Assembly: GCA_023485685.1 (NCBI GenBank)
Contig: JAMCZK010000033.1
Location: 1-36,157 of the forward strand
Source of the DNA: Chloroflexota bacterium
Lineage (GTDB): Bacteria > Chloroflexota > Anaerolineae > Anaerolineales > UBA11579
Reading direction: 5' to 3'
Length of the DNA: 36,157 bases
Shown here: positions 1 to 7,701 of the stretch, piece by piece
Layout: each line of letters starts with the position of its first letter
How positions within the stretch are numbered: the first letter of the stretch is position 1
Position numbers and translations under genes: made by a program
Notes under the pieces: generated by a model
Told to the model about the DNA's origin: nothing
Database searches by the model: none
The model's input: only the letters and a program-made list of their open reading frames with translations

Positions 1-900
1 CGGGTATCCATCAATTTTGGTTACTACTTTAAATATTTTTCCGCCATCATCAATTCGTTCATGAAGCCACCCGTCTTTTTCTTCTAAAATCAAAGGGATT
101 TCCTTTATTTCATAGCCAAGAGCAATGGCACAAGCTAATGGGTCATGTTGAAAATTGATGTGGTCGTCGGGCAATCGCTCGCAAGTTTTTCCGAATCTTT
201 CTTCCATTTTTTCGTCTTCGGCAAATGATTCTGCTTGTTGGGTAATTAGCAATCCCAGTGCACCTGATTTTTCTAATTTTTCTAGGTGCGCTCTTCTTAA
301 AGATGTTTCCACGGTGACAGACAGCGGCACAAGTAAAGGCTCTGAATTTTCCAAAACATGTTTAGATGATCTAATGTCAACTTCAACATTGAAATCAAAA
401 TTCCTCCCCCATTGTGGATAACCGATTCGAGGTGGGTAAATATAGCCACCCATGAGGGTAATGGTTGTTTGCCTTAGTATTCCCGGATACTGGTTATCCA
501 GTAAGTATAAATTCGTGAGTGGCCCAATTCCAATTACGATTGCACCCTCATCTATGCTGTTTTTCAGTAATTCAAGTGCTTCCTCTGGCGGATTTGGCGA
601 TAGCGGGATCAGTTCTGGCCAGTATTTGCTTTCTTGAGGAAGCCCAAGTTCGTGGCGGTAAAAACCACCTGAAACATCAGCGCCAGCCGCAACTGGAATC
701 TCACTTCTATCGGAAATTCTTAGCACGTAGCGTACGTTGCCAGTTCTCTTGCCATTATTATCACCAACTACTGTGATCCCAGTAATTTCAATATCCGGCC
801 AATGCAATAGAAGAGCTAGCGCACAAAGGTCGTCAATGTCTCCGCCCAGATCAGTATCAAGATGGACTTTCAATTTAGTCACCTTTGGCCGGGTATCCAT
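1..900 (-). CDS. Nucleoside hydrolase (inosine/uridine-preferring type), 3' end cut by window edge
   Basis: The reverse strand is open from the ATG at 898-900 to the window edge, giving 300 residues without a stop. The N-terminus carries the metal-binding Asp cluster DTDLGGDIDD (residues 15-24). VIGIGPLTNL lies near residue 115, and the active-site loop HDPLA lies near residue 252. These are signatures of nucleoside hydrolases, which cleave the N-glycosidic bond of ribonucleosides to free base plus ribose. Family members are usually about 310-350 residues, so only a short C-terminal piece is missing. The last visible residues are KIDGYP. The stretch is clearly more AT-rich than the rest of the window, uses many TTA/ATA-type codons, and lies just past the 3' end of a tRNA gene, so recent acquisition is possible. 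The exact substrate cannot be told. Confidence 0.9.
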   Translation of the reverse strand, partial: MDTRPKVTKLKVHLDTDLGGDIDDLCALALLLHWPDIEITGITVVGDNNGKRTGNVRYVLRISDRSEIPVAAGADVSGGFYRHELGLPQESKYWPELIPLSPNPPEEALELLKNSIDEGAIVIGIGPLTNLYLLDNQYPGILRQTTITLMGGYIYPPRIGYPQWGRNFDFNVEVDIRSSKHVLENSEPLLVPLSVTVETSLRRAHLEKLEKSGALGLLITQQAESFAEDEKMEERFGKTCERLPDDHINFQHDPLACAIALGYEIKEIPLILEEKDGWLHERIDDGGKIFKVVTKIDGYP

Positions 901-981
901 CGAAATAGGTATATGGGTGAATTTTTTTTGGAAGGAAACCCCTATTTTGTTTTTAACTCTCTGACTATCGAACTAATCTAG

Positions 982-1068
982 CGGAGAGGGAGGGATTCGA
1001 ACCCTCGATACCTTGCGGTATACGCGCTTTCCAAGCGCGCGCACTAGGCCAGACTATGCGACCTCTCC
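982..1068 (-). tRNA. tRNA-Ser (anticodon GGA)
   Basis: Read on the minus strand, the 7-bp acceptor stem GGAGAGG/CCTCTCC closes the molecule and the discriminator is G, as expected for serine tRNAs. The anticodon loop TTGGAAA gives anticodon GGA, sitting on a CGCGC/GCGCG stem. A long class II variable arm (stem TACC/GGTA around GCAA) and a T arm GAGGG-TTCGAAT-CCCTC follow. The length is 87 nt. The 3' CCA is not encoded: the next bases are CTA, so it must be added by a nucleotidyltransferase. Confidence 0.97.
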
Positions 1069-1083
1069 GAGTTGAGCGGAAAA

Positions 1084-1092
1084 ATTATAGCA
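1084..1092 (-). promoter_or_regulatory. Extended -10 promoter of tRNA-Ser
   Basis: The minus strand reads TGCTATAAT, a perfect extended -10 element. Transcription would begin about 9 nt before the tRNA 5' end at 1068. No convincing -35 box is seen. The identical 9-mer stands before the LCP gene at 4857-4865. Confidence 0.7.
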
Positions 1093-1115
1093 TGGGGTGA
1101 TTGGGCAGAAACCGT

Positions 1116-1121
1116 TACAAT
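1116..1121 (+). promoter_or_regulatory. -10 box of folK, probably leaderless
   Basis: TACAAT ends 9 nt before the folK ATG, and there is no Shine-Dalgarno in that gap. A start site 6-8 nt downstream of the -10 would fall almost on the ATG, implying a leaderless or nearly leaderless mRNA. The -35 is unclear. Confidence 0.45.
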
Positions 1122-1130
1122 CTCGACACC

Positions 1131-1634
1131 ATGACTCACAAAATCTACCTCGGCCTCGGCAGCAACCTCGGCGACCGAAAAGGCTACCTGGACGCAGCCA
1201 TCGCCGCCATGGCGCCCGGTATCCGCATCTTGCGGCGCTCGCCCATATATGAGACGGCACCTTGGGGCTTCACGGATCAGGATGATTTCCTCAACATGGT
1301 CGTGGAGGCAGAAACAGAACTGGGTCCAAAACAATTGCTTGTGTTGCTAAAAGGTATTGAGGTTAAACTCGGGCGAAAGCCGCGCTTCCGCAACGGGCCG
1401 CGGGAAATTGATATCGACATCCTGCTTTATGACGACCTCATTCTTGATGAACCCGGCCTGCGCATCCCCCACCCCAGATTTCACGAGCGGGCGTTCATAT
1501 TGGCTCCATTGGCCGACCTGGCACCTGGCATACAACTGCCGACTTTGAGCAAAACAGTGAGTGAATGCCTTGCCGGTTTAGACAAAAGCGGAGTCCGTTT
1601 TTATGGAAAAGATGAAGCCCCTAAAAATCAATAA
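1131..1634 (+). CDS. folK: 2-amino-4-hydroxy-6-hydroxymethyldihydropteridine pyrophosphokinase
   Basis: HPPK transfers pyrophosphate from ATP to the hydroxymethyl-dihydropterin and is the step before dihydropteroate synthase in folate synthesis. The N-terminus YLGLGSNLGDR and the signature NGPREIDIDILLY (about residues 91-103) with two catalytic Asp are both present. The usual RWGPR Trp is Asn here. At 167 residues the length is normal. I chose ATG 1131 because the open frame upstream offers only a TTG at 1101 and family homology begins at MTHKIYLGLG. No Shine-Dalgarno is seen; a -10 box lies just upstream. The 3' end overlaps folP by 32 nt, so the two genes are translationally coupled. Confidence 0.96.
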   Translation: MTHKIYLGLGSNLGDRKGYLDAAIAAMAPGIRILRRSPIYETAPWGFTDQDDFLNMVVEAETELGPKQLLVLLKGIEVKLGRKPRFRNGPREIDIDILLYDDLILDEPGLRIPHPRFHERAFILAPLADLAPGIQLPTLSKTVSECLAGLDKSGVRFYGKDEAPKNQ

Positions 1635-2496
1635 AACGGATTTTATTTGGGGTTCCCGCACCTATGTGATGGGTGTCCTCAACATCACGCCTGACAGTTT
1701 CTCGGGCGATGGCCTGGCCGCTAGTGCCGATTCCGTCTACCGCGCCTTAGCGCAGGCTCTACGTTTCACTGATGCCGGTGTGGATATGCTCGACATCGGT
1801 GGCGAGAGCACGCGGCCGGGCGCCAAACCGGTAACTGCAGCAGAAGAAAGAACTCGCGTTATCCCCGTGATCGAAGCTCTGGTTTCCGAAGTGGATATCC
1901 CTATCTCTATCGACAGTTACAAGACCGACGTGGTCGCCGCAGCATTAGACGCTGGCACCTGCTTGGTGAATGACGTCTGGGGTTTACGCGCCGACCCGGG
2001 TTTAGCAACCCTGGTTGCCCAGCGCGGGGTGCCTATCATCCTGATGCACAACCGCAGTAACCCCGCCAATGCCGACCTGCGCGAACGACTCGGTGGCCGT
2101 TATATCGGTGTGGAATACAAGAACTTAATCGAAGACGTCAAACGGGAACTAGCGGAAAGCGTCGCTATTGCAAGCGGGGCTGGCGTCCCAGACGAACACA
2201 TCATCCTGGATCCCGGTATCGGTTTTGGCAAAACGGTGGAACAAAATCTGGAACTGCTCAATCGCTGCGGCGAAATTCGGGAACTCGGCTACCCGCTACT
2301 GGTTGGCCCCTCACGCAAGTCATTTATCGGTTACACGCTGGACCTGCCGCCCGATCAGCGCGTCGAAGGCACGGCCGCGGCGGTAGCGGTGGCTGTCGTG
2401 CGCGGCGCCGACATTGTGCGCGTACATGATGTGGAACAGATCGTGCGCGTGGCGAAAATGACGGATGCGATTACAAGAAAAAACGCCTCGAACTAG
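1603..2496 (+). CDS. folP: Dihydropteroate synthase
   Basis: DHPS condenses the HPPK product with p-aminobenzoate to form dihydropteroate. Family motifs appear in order: VLNITPDSFSGDG, DIGGESTRPGA (pterin/phosphate site), SIDSYK, LVNDVWGL, DPGIGFGK, and GPSRKSFIG with the pyrophosphate-binding Ser-Arg-Lys. The C-terminal RVHDV also matches. The length of 297 residues is typical. Two in-frame ATGs (1603 and 1612) are possible starts; both lie inside the end of folK. The gene converges on the acetyltransferase at 2555 with a 58-nt gap holding no obvious terminator. Confidence 0.97.
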   Translation: MEKMKPLKINKTDFIWGSRTYVMGVLNITPDSFSGDGLAASADSVYRALAQALRFTDAGVDMLDIGGESTRPGAKPVTAAEERTRVIPVIEALVSEVDIPISIDSYKTDVVAAALDAGTCLVNDVWGLRADPGLATLVAQRGVPIILMHNRSNPANADLRERLGGRYIGVEYKNLIEDVKRELAESVAIASGAGVPDEHIILDPGIGFGKTVEQNLELLNRCGEIRELGYPLLVGPSRKSFIGYTLDLPPDQRVEGTAAAVAVAVVRGADIVRVHDVEQIVRVAKMTDAITRKNASN

Positions 2497-2554
2497 TCTT
2501 TTGTTTTGAATAAATCCCGACGGTCGCCATATTCCGGTTTCACATTCCCTACCC

Positions 2555-3010
2555 TCATTTCAGCTTCTTCTCCATCACAATCGCGTCTTCGTCTCCCGAG
2601 TAATACTTGGGCCAAACATCGATCTGTTCATAGCCGCGTCCCTGGTACAGGCTTTGTGCGGATTTATTGCTGGCGCGCACGCTCAAACGCATGCAAGGCA
2701 TTCCGGCGCGCTGCTCGGCGGTCTGCATCAGCCGACCGCCGATCCCCAGGCCGCGGTAATCAGGATGCACCGCAATGGTGGCGATCCAGGCGACCTGCTG
2801 CCTGCGGCGAATGTCCACTGCAATAAAACCTACTAGCTTGTCCTCCAATACAGCCTTCCAGCGCTCAATACTGGGCAGGCTGAGCACTCCGATCATCTCG
2901 ATCAGCGGCCAGGCATCTAGGGGGAAGCTCAGGCGCTCCAACTCGCGCGCTGCATTTAAGTCCCAGAGGTTTGCAGGCAGGATTTCGATGGAAGCGCGGC
3001 GCTTGGGCAT
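2555..3010 (-). CDS. GNAT acetyltransferase, RimI-like
   Basis: The protein shows the GNAT acetyl-CoA binding motif IAVHPDYRGLGIGGRLM and the RimI-type C-terminus SVRASNKSAQSLY...YYSGDEDAIVMEK. RimI enzymes acetylate the N-terminal Ala of ribosomal protein S18 or other proteins. The substrate here is not proven. I chose ATG 3010 (151 aa) because a TATAAT at 3032-3037 on the same strand lies upstream of it but downstream of the longer ATG at 3049 (164 aa). The frame stays open farther upstream but runs into the divergent nitrilase gene. It is divergently arranged with the NAD synthetase pair. Confidence 0.8.
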   Translation of the reverse strand: MPKRRASIEILPANLWDLNAARELERLSFPLDAWPLIEMIGVLSLPSIERWKAVLEDKLVGFIAVDIRRRQQVAWIATIAVHPDYRGLGIGGRLMQTAEQRAGMPCMRLSVRASNKSAQSLYQGRGYEQIDVWPKYYSGDEDAIVMEKKLK

Positions 3011-3031
3011 GGCGGACCAGGATGGCGAAAG

Positions 3032-3057
3032 ATTATATACCGTCCACATGGTATTAT
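3032..3057. promoter_or_regulatory. Divergent -10 boxes of rimI-like gene and NAD synthetase pair
   Basis: On the minus strand TATAAT occupies 3032-3037, about 21 nt before the acetyltransferase ATG. On the plus strand TGGTATTAT, an extended -10, occupies 3049-3057, 32 nt before the amidase-gene ATG. Only about 10 nt separate the two boxes, so the promoters would compete for polymerase. No -35 boxes are obvious. Confidence 0.5.
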
Positions 3058-3089
3058 TCGCCAGTCCGTCGATAAAAAGCAGGGAAACC

Positions 3090-3947
3090 ATGAAACTAAA
3101 GTTAGCGCTGGTGCAAATGGATACCCGCCTTGGCGTGATGAACGCTAATCTCGAGAAGCATCTCGATTTCATCAAGCAAGCCAGGGGGGCGGACTTGATC
3201 ATCTTTCCTGAACTTTCGCTCACTGGCTACATTCTGCAGGATCTCGTCCCTACTGTGGTTGCACGCCCCACAGCAGACGACCCGACCTTCAAGCCACTGC
3301 TGCAAGCCAGCAAGAACACGGACTTGCTAGTTGGATTCGTGGAAGGAGACGGCCGCCATCGCTACTTCAATTCCGCCGCGTACCTCTCCAAAGGCGAAGT
3401 TGTCCACGTCCATCGCAAGGTTTACTTGCCCACCTATGGCATGTTTGATGAAGGCCGCTTCTGGGCCTGGGGAGACTCCGTGCGCGCGTTTGATACACGC
3501 TTTGGCCGGGCGGGGGTCTTGATTTGCGAAGACTTCTGGCACGCATCGAATCCTTACCTCCTTTGGATGGACGGCGCCGACTTGTTTTATTTCATATCCG
3601 TTTCACCCAGCCGCGGATTAACCGCGCGCGAGAATTTCGAATCAGCCGCTTGGGTCGAGCACGTCGGTCAGGCTTACGCCAGCCTATTCACCAGCTTTGT
3701 GGCGCAGACGAATCGCGTGGGCTACGAAGACGGGATTAATTTCTGGGGCGGCGCCACTGCCTATGACCCCAATGGCAATCTGATCGCAAAAGGTCCCTAT
3801 CATGAGGAATCGCTTACCATCGCCGAATTGGACCTGGACGAATTACGGCGCACCCGCAAGCGGTTGCCTCTGTTGCGGGATGAGCGCACTGCGTTAGTGC
3901 AGCGCGAACTGAACCGCATCTTGCAGGAACGCGGGAGGGCATTCTGA
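3090..3947 (+). CDS. Nitrilase-superfamily amidase, probable glutaminase partner of NAD synthetase
   Basis: A 285-residue carbon-nitrogen hydrolase with the Glu-Lys-Cys triad: E41 in FPELSLTGY, K110 in HRKVYLPTYGMFDE, and C146 in ICEDFWH. In many bacteria this domain is the N-terminal half of glutamine-dependent NadE and delivers ammonia from glutamine. Here it is a separate gene directly joined to the synthetase gene, which supports the same role. The ATG at 3090 begins a typical KLALVQMD start; a weak AGGGA precedes it. The frame is open upstream but overlaps the divergent gene. The stop TGA at 3945-3947 overlaps the next start. Another amidase role is possible, but the coupling makes it less likely. 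Confidence 0.85.
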   Translation: MKLKLALVQMDTRLGVMNANLEKHLDFIKQARGADLIIFPELSLTGYILQDLVPTVVARPTADDPTFKPLLQASKNTDLLVGFVEGDGRHRYFNSAAYLSKGEVVHVHRKVYLPTYGMFDEGRFWAWGDSVRAFDTRFGRAGVLICEDFWHASNPYLLWMDGADLFYFISVSPSRGLTARENFESAAWVEHVGQAYASLFTSFVAQTNRVGYEDGINFWGGATAYDPNGNLIAKGPYHEESLTIAELDLDELRRTRKRLPLLRDERTALVQRELNRILQERGRAF

Positions 3948-4774
3948 TCCCACAGGTCGACCTGCGGATCAACCCCGATGTGGCCCGCCGCGTGCTCACC
4001 GGCTTCATCCGCAGCGAAGTAGCGCGCGCCGGCTTCAAACGAGTTGTACTGGGCCTATCAGGAGGCATCGATTCTGCCGTCGCCTGCTATCTGGCTGCCG
4101 AAGCCCTGGGCCCGGAGAACGTCCTGGCACTGCGCCTTCCGTATAAGACCTCGTCCCCGGATTCGCTGCCCCTCGCCCAACTGGTTATTGATGCCACCGG
4201 CGTGCAGAGCAAGACAATCGATATCACGCCCATGGTGGACGCGTTCTTCAAAGACACTCCAGATATGGACAAAATCCGCCGCGGCAACGTGATGGCTCGC
4301 GCCCGCATGATCGCGTGGTACGACCAGTCGGCCGCGTTTAATGCCCTGGTGTTAGGCACCAGCAACAAAACCGAAATCCTCCTGGGCTACACCACTATTT
4401 ACGGGGACAACGCCTCAGCGATAAATCCAAACGGCGACCTGTACAAAACTCAATTACGCCAACTCGCCAAAGCGCTAGGGGTTCCTCAGGTCATTCAGGA
4501 CAAGGCACCCTCAGCCGACCTATGGCCGGGTCAAACCACCGAAGGCGAGCTGGGTTTTACCTACGAAGAAGTCGACAGCCTGCTTTACTTGCTGGTGGAT
4601 CGCCGCTACAGCCCCGAGGAATGCGTCGCCTCCGGCTTCAAACGCGACTTCGTAGAAACCGTGCTCGAGCGCGTGCGCCGCAACCAATTCAAACGTATGA
4701 CCCCGCTGGTCGCCAAAGTCAGCAACCGTACGGTTGGCTACGATTTCTTGTATCTGCGCGATTGGGGAACTTAA
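3944..4774 (+). CDS. nadE: NAD(+) synthetase (synthetase domain only), CTG start
   Basis: The protein adenylates nicotinic acid adenine dinucleotide and amidates it to NAD. The PP-loop SGGIDS (39-44) and GTSNKTE, YTTIYGDNAS and KAPSADLWPGQTTEGELG are all NadE motifs. No amidase domain is fused; the upstream gene supplies it. Start choice: the first ATG/GTG in frame is GTG 3980, which would cut family sequence and lacks a Shine-Dalgarno. CTG 3944 overlaps the upstream TGA as CTGA, sits 4-6 nt after a strong GGGAGGG (3933-3939), and gives a 276-residue protein beginning LIPQVDLRINPD. ATT 3941 is the other option. The start is inferred; the function is clear. Confidence 0.93.
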   Translation: MIPQVDLRINPDVARRVLTGFIRSEVARAGFKRVVLGLSGGIDSAVACYLAAEALGPENVLALRLPYKTSSPDSLPLAQLVIDATGVQSKTIDITPMVDAFFKDTPDMDKIRRGNVMARARMIAWYDQSAAFNALVLGTSNKTEILLGYTTIYGDNASAINPNGDLYKTQLRQLAKALGVPQVIQDKAPSADLWPGQTTEGELGFTYEEVDSLLYLLVDRRYSPEECVASGFKRDFVETVLERVRRNQFKRMTPLVAKVSNRTVGYDFLYLRDWGT

Positions 4775-4856
4775 GATTCTTTAGCCAATTTTTGGCATCG
4801 AATTTGCATCCTAATTGAATAACTCAAGGGCAATTAATGCCGTTCAAGACCATAAT

Positions 4857-4865
4857 TGCTATAAT
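4857..4865 (+). promoter_or_regulatory. Extended -10 promoter of LCP gene
   Basis: TGCTATAAT, a perfect extended -10, ends 12 nt before the ATG at 4878. The predicted leader is only about 5 nt and contains no Shine-Dalgarno. Confidence 0.7.
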
Positions 4866-4877
4866 CTCGCCCGTCCT

Positions 4878-6359
4878 ATGACCACCCTAACCAACGCATC
4901 TCAGTCCTTTCGCCGGTTGGCGGCTAGCTTCAGTCGCCTAGACCGGCTGACCAAGTTCTTCCTCATCGCCTTTGTGGTGGCGGGCACCGTCACCGGCATC
5001 CTGGCCTTCGGTTATGTGCGCCAATTCGTTGAAAGCTCGCCCTCATTCAGCCTGCCAGGTTTGGCTATCCACGCAGAGAGCACCTCACCAAGTGGAGAGG
5101 TTGTCGCACCTGTCGCAGAAAATGTATACAACTACCAGAAACCATCTCCCTGGGACGGTGCCAGCCGGGTAAACGTCTTGGTGATGGGTCTGGATGCACG
5201 CGATTGGGAAGCCGGTCAGGGCGCCCCACGCACCGACACCATGATAGTGCTGACGTACGACCCAGTGACTAAAACAGCCGGCATGCTTTCAATTCCACGG
5301 GACATGTGGGTCGAGATTCCTGGTTATGGGCACGACAAAATCAACAATGCCTATGCCATTGGGGAAGGCAACCGTCTGCCGGGAGGCGGCGCGGGGTTAG
5401 CTGTGCAGACCGTCGAGCAATTCTTAGGCATCACTATCAATTATTACGCCCAAATCGACTTCCGTGCATTCGAGCGTTTTATCGACATAATCGGAGGGGT
5501 AAAGATCGACGTCCAACAACGTGTCAAGGTTCAGATCATTGGAGAAACTTACGTAGATAAACAAGGTATTACCCACCAACGAGAACGAGTCATAGAACCT
5601 GGCCGCCAGTTGCTGAACGGCGCCTATGCCCTGGCTTATGCCCGCGCCCGCCACACTGAAGGCGGCGACTATGACCGCTCCCGCAGGCAACAGGAGGTGA
5701 TTCTAGCCATCCGCCAGCAATTGGCCCGAGACGACGTGCGCGCGTTGGTGCTCAATAATGCATTACAGATTTACGACTCGATTGCCAGCGGCATTAATAC
5801 CAATATGTCTATTCAGGACGCCTTCAGTCTGGGTTGGGCGGCGAAGGATATTGATTTGGAGAATATTGAACAAGCAGTGATCGCACCGAATGCCTGTGTA
5901 TATGAAGGCTGCATTGGCGACGATTTTGTTGATGAAGCCAAATCACCGGATGGCCTGGACATCCTAAAGCCGATTACCGAAAACATCCGCGTCATTCGCG
6001 ACCAGGTGTTTGCCAGCGGCAGCGCCCGCAGCCCGTTAGCACTTACCAGCCAGGCGGTGGATCTGATGAAAATGGAGGCCGCAAGCGTCGTGGTAAACAA
6101 TGGGTCAGGGAATTCAGGTATTGCCGATGCAACCCGTACTTACCTAGAAGGCCAGGGGATGATCGCCGTCAGCACAGGTAACGCGGATGTAGTCAACGGC
6201 ACAACCCTCGTTGATTACACCGGCAATCCTTATACATTACAGTTCCTGGCTCAGTTGATGGGCGTGAACGCCAGCCATATTTTTAGCAGTTACGATCCCA
6301 ATAGCACTATCGATGTAGAAATTATCATCGGCCCCGAATGGGTCGTCCCCGCCCAATAA
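4878..6359 (+). CDS. LytR-CpsA-Psr (LCP) family membrane protein
   Basis: LCP enzymes transfer undecaprenyl-phosphate-linked glycopolymers onto the cell envelope. The 493-residue protein has a short cytoplasmic N-terminus, one membrane segment (about 26-46), and the LCP domain (about 96-290) with the conserved acidic and Arg residues GLDARD, PRTDTM, SIPRDMWV, INNAY and YARARH...DYDRSRRQQ. A C-terminal LytR_C-type domain (about 395-490) begins VVVNNGSGNSGIA. The longer frame from ATG 4815 was rejected because the TATAAT at 4860 lies inside it and LCP proteins usually begin close to the membrane segment. The gene ends in a strong terminator, so it is probably monocistronic. Which polymer is attached cannot be told. 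Confidence 0.93.
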   Translation: MTTLTNASQSFRRLAASFSRLDRLTKFFLIAFVVAGTVTGILAFGYVRQFVESSPSFSLPGLAIHAESTSPSGEVVAPVAENVYNYQKPSPWDGASRVNVLVMGLDARDWEAGQGAPRTDTMIVLTYDPVTKTAGMLSIPRDMWVEIPGYGHDKINNAYAIGEGNRLPGGGAGLAVQTVEQFLGITINYYAQIDFRAFERFIDIIGGVKIDVQQRVKVQIIGETYVDKQGITHQRERVIEPGRQLLNGAYALAYARARHTEGGDYDRSRRQQEVILAIRQQLARDDVRALVLNNALQIYDSIASGINTNMSIQDAFSLGWAAKDIDLENIEQAVIAPNACVYEGCIGDDFVDEAKSPDGLDILKPITENIRVIRDQVFASGSARSPLALTSQAVDLMKMEAASVVVNNGSGNSGIADATRTYLEGQGMIAVSTGNADVVNGTTLVDYTGNPYTLQFLAQLMGVNASHIFSSYDPNSTIDVEIIIGPEWVVPAQ

Positions 6360-6373
6360 CGATGCTGGAATGT

Positions 6374-6404
6374 AAAAGCCCAGCTAGTTAGCTGGGCTTT
6401 TTTT
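6374..6404 (+). terminator. Rho-independent terminator after LCP gene
   Basis: A perfect 11-bp stem, AAAAGCCCAGC (6374-6384) with GCTGGGCTTTT (6391-6401), has a 6-nt loop and a T run to 6404. The symmetric A/T flanks may let it also work for the converging minus-strand genes. Confidence 0.92.
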
Positions 6405-6511
6405 GCTTGCTTCCCATCAAAATCCATGGAACAAACTCTTTTCCCCGCATCTATGCAATGGCACTAGAATTGTTGGCGTTTTTGCGAACTTAGATGGAAG
6501 CTCCAGCCCAG

Positions 6512-7285
6512 CTATGGTTCTGCATTAAACAACAGCAGCCAAGATCCCCAGGCCGGTTCGCCGGATTCCGTCTCGCAGGCTGCCGCCTGGATGCCGCCCA
6601 TCATCTCGTCGCCATTGATGGACAGCGAATACACCACCCGCGGCGTCAGAATGAATTCGGCGTAACCGGGGCTCATTTCGGGGTGTAAACCTGTGGAAAG
6701 GTCTGCCGTATCTTCCTCAGACTTGAGCACCAGTTGCACGCCTGCTTGGGGATTAGCATTAGCATCGAACACGAAGATTTTCAGATAAGGGGGCGTATCC
6801 ACGGAATCGCAAACAAGTTCCTGATCCTGCAGCTTGTAACTCGCCGATTCCGCGCCCGATTCGAACGGCGTGGAAACCTGGTCTTGCCGAGTCAAATCAG
6901 GAGTATTGATCGCTTGCGCCGTTGCCGCTTGGTCAGTAACAAAGCCTTGCAACGCTGAAGCCAGTCCGGCCAGAGCTCGCGCTTCGCGTTGTGTGGCGCT
7001 ATTTGCCAGCGCCACCTGCGCCTGAGTGGTGAGCGCCCTCACCGGGTCGCTATCTTGTAACAAAGCGATTCGCGCCTGGGCGCGGCCCAGGTCTCCTGAG
7101 GCAGCAAAAGCAAGCGAGGCCATCAGGCGATACTGTTCTTTATACGGCTCATCAAGGCTGGCAGGACTCACCCCGATGACCCGCGCAGGCCATAGAATCC
7201 AAGCGAGGATTAATCCGGCCAAGAGGCCCACGGCCAAGCCTGTGAGGAGATAGAGTGGCGGGCGTTGCTGCGGTTCTTTAATCAT
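6512..7285 (-). CDS. Membrane-anchored protein of unknown function
   Basis: No recognised family. The 257-residue protein has a Pro/Gln-rich start, one membrane segment (about 11-32), then a helical repeat-like stretch (QYRLMASLAFAASGDLGRA, residues about 51-120) resembling TPR-type helices. A C-terminal beta-rich domain (about 150-257) follows, with the phrases LKIFVFDANANPQAGV and GYAEFILTPRVVYSLSI, suggestive of an extracellular Ig-like or carboxypeptidase-regulatory-like fold. Its ATG overlaps the stop of the upstream gene by 4 nt (ATGA). Its N-terminal half resembles that upstream neighbour, so the pair look like tandem paralogues. It sits in an apparent operon behind the aminotransferase, but no functional link is evident. 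Confidence 0.75.
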   Translation of the reverse strand: MIKEPQQRPPLYLLTGLAVGLLAGLILAWILWPARVIGVSPASLDEPYKEQYRLMASLAFAASGDLGRAQARIALLQDSDPVRALTTQAQVALANSATQREARALAGLASALQGFVTDQAATAQAINTPDLTRQDQVSTPFESGAESASYKLQDQELVCDSVDTPPYLKIFVFDANANPQAGVQLVLKSEEDTADLSTGLHPEMSPGYAEFILTPRVVYSLSINGDEMMGGIQAAACETESGEPAWGSWLLLFNAEP

Positions 7286-7668
7286 GGCGTAGGGGTAGCG
7301 GCGAAGCCGGGATCGAATGTCTTTAGGGCTGCTGCCAGGATTTGAAGACGTTCGAGATCAGCAACCGAGTAACCGGCATCGACGCCGAAAGCCATGGCGT
7401 CGCTAACGAAGACCAAGGGGTTGTAGGACTCTTGGTCTTGGCTCAAGAAGCCTAGTGCACCAATGGCACGCTCGACCTGGTGGTCCGCTTCATAAGCTTC
7501 AGCCACCATGAGTACATAGTCTGCGCGAAAATCTTCGCGCAGCAGCGTGGGTTCCGCGTCCCTCACGGTCACCGGGCGTGCTGCCCAACCGTAGTAAACC
7601 GCGGCAACGAACCCCAGCAGGATAGCGAGCCCAAACAGGGCGTAACGATTGGAGAAAATCAAGTTCAC
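7282..7668 (-). CDS. Small membrane-anchored protein, paralogue of the next gene
   Basis: A 128-residue protein of unknown function starting with GTG. One membrane segment (about 10-28) is followed by ARPVTVRDAEPTLL and a helical stretch DYVLMVAEAYEADHQVERA. This stretch lines up with WPARVIGVSPASLD and QYRLMASLAFAASGDLGRA of the downstream protein. It lacks the C-terminal beta-rich domain of that partner. It starts 33 nt after the aminotransferase stop and overlaps the following gene by 4 nt, so the three are probably cotranscribed. The start is moderately uncertain; no strong Shine-Dalgarno is visible. Confidence 0.72.
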   Translation of the reverse strand: MNLIFSNRYALFGLAILLGFVAAVYYGWAARPVTVRDAEPTLLREDFRADYVLMVAEAYEADHQVERAIGALGFLSQDQESYNPLVFVSDAMAFGVDAGYSVADLERLQILAAALKTFDPGFAATPTP

Positions 7669-7701
7669 AAAATGTACAGGTGCAAGATTGACGCCAATAA
7701 C

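Noticed and set aside
4815-4877. N-terminal extension of the LCP protein
   Set aside because: The extension contains the TATAAT promoter box and no homology.
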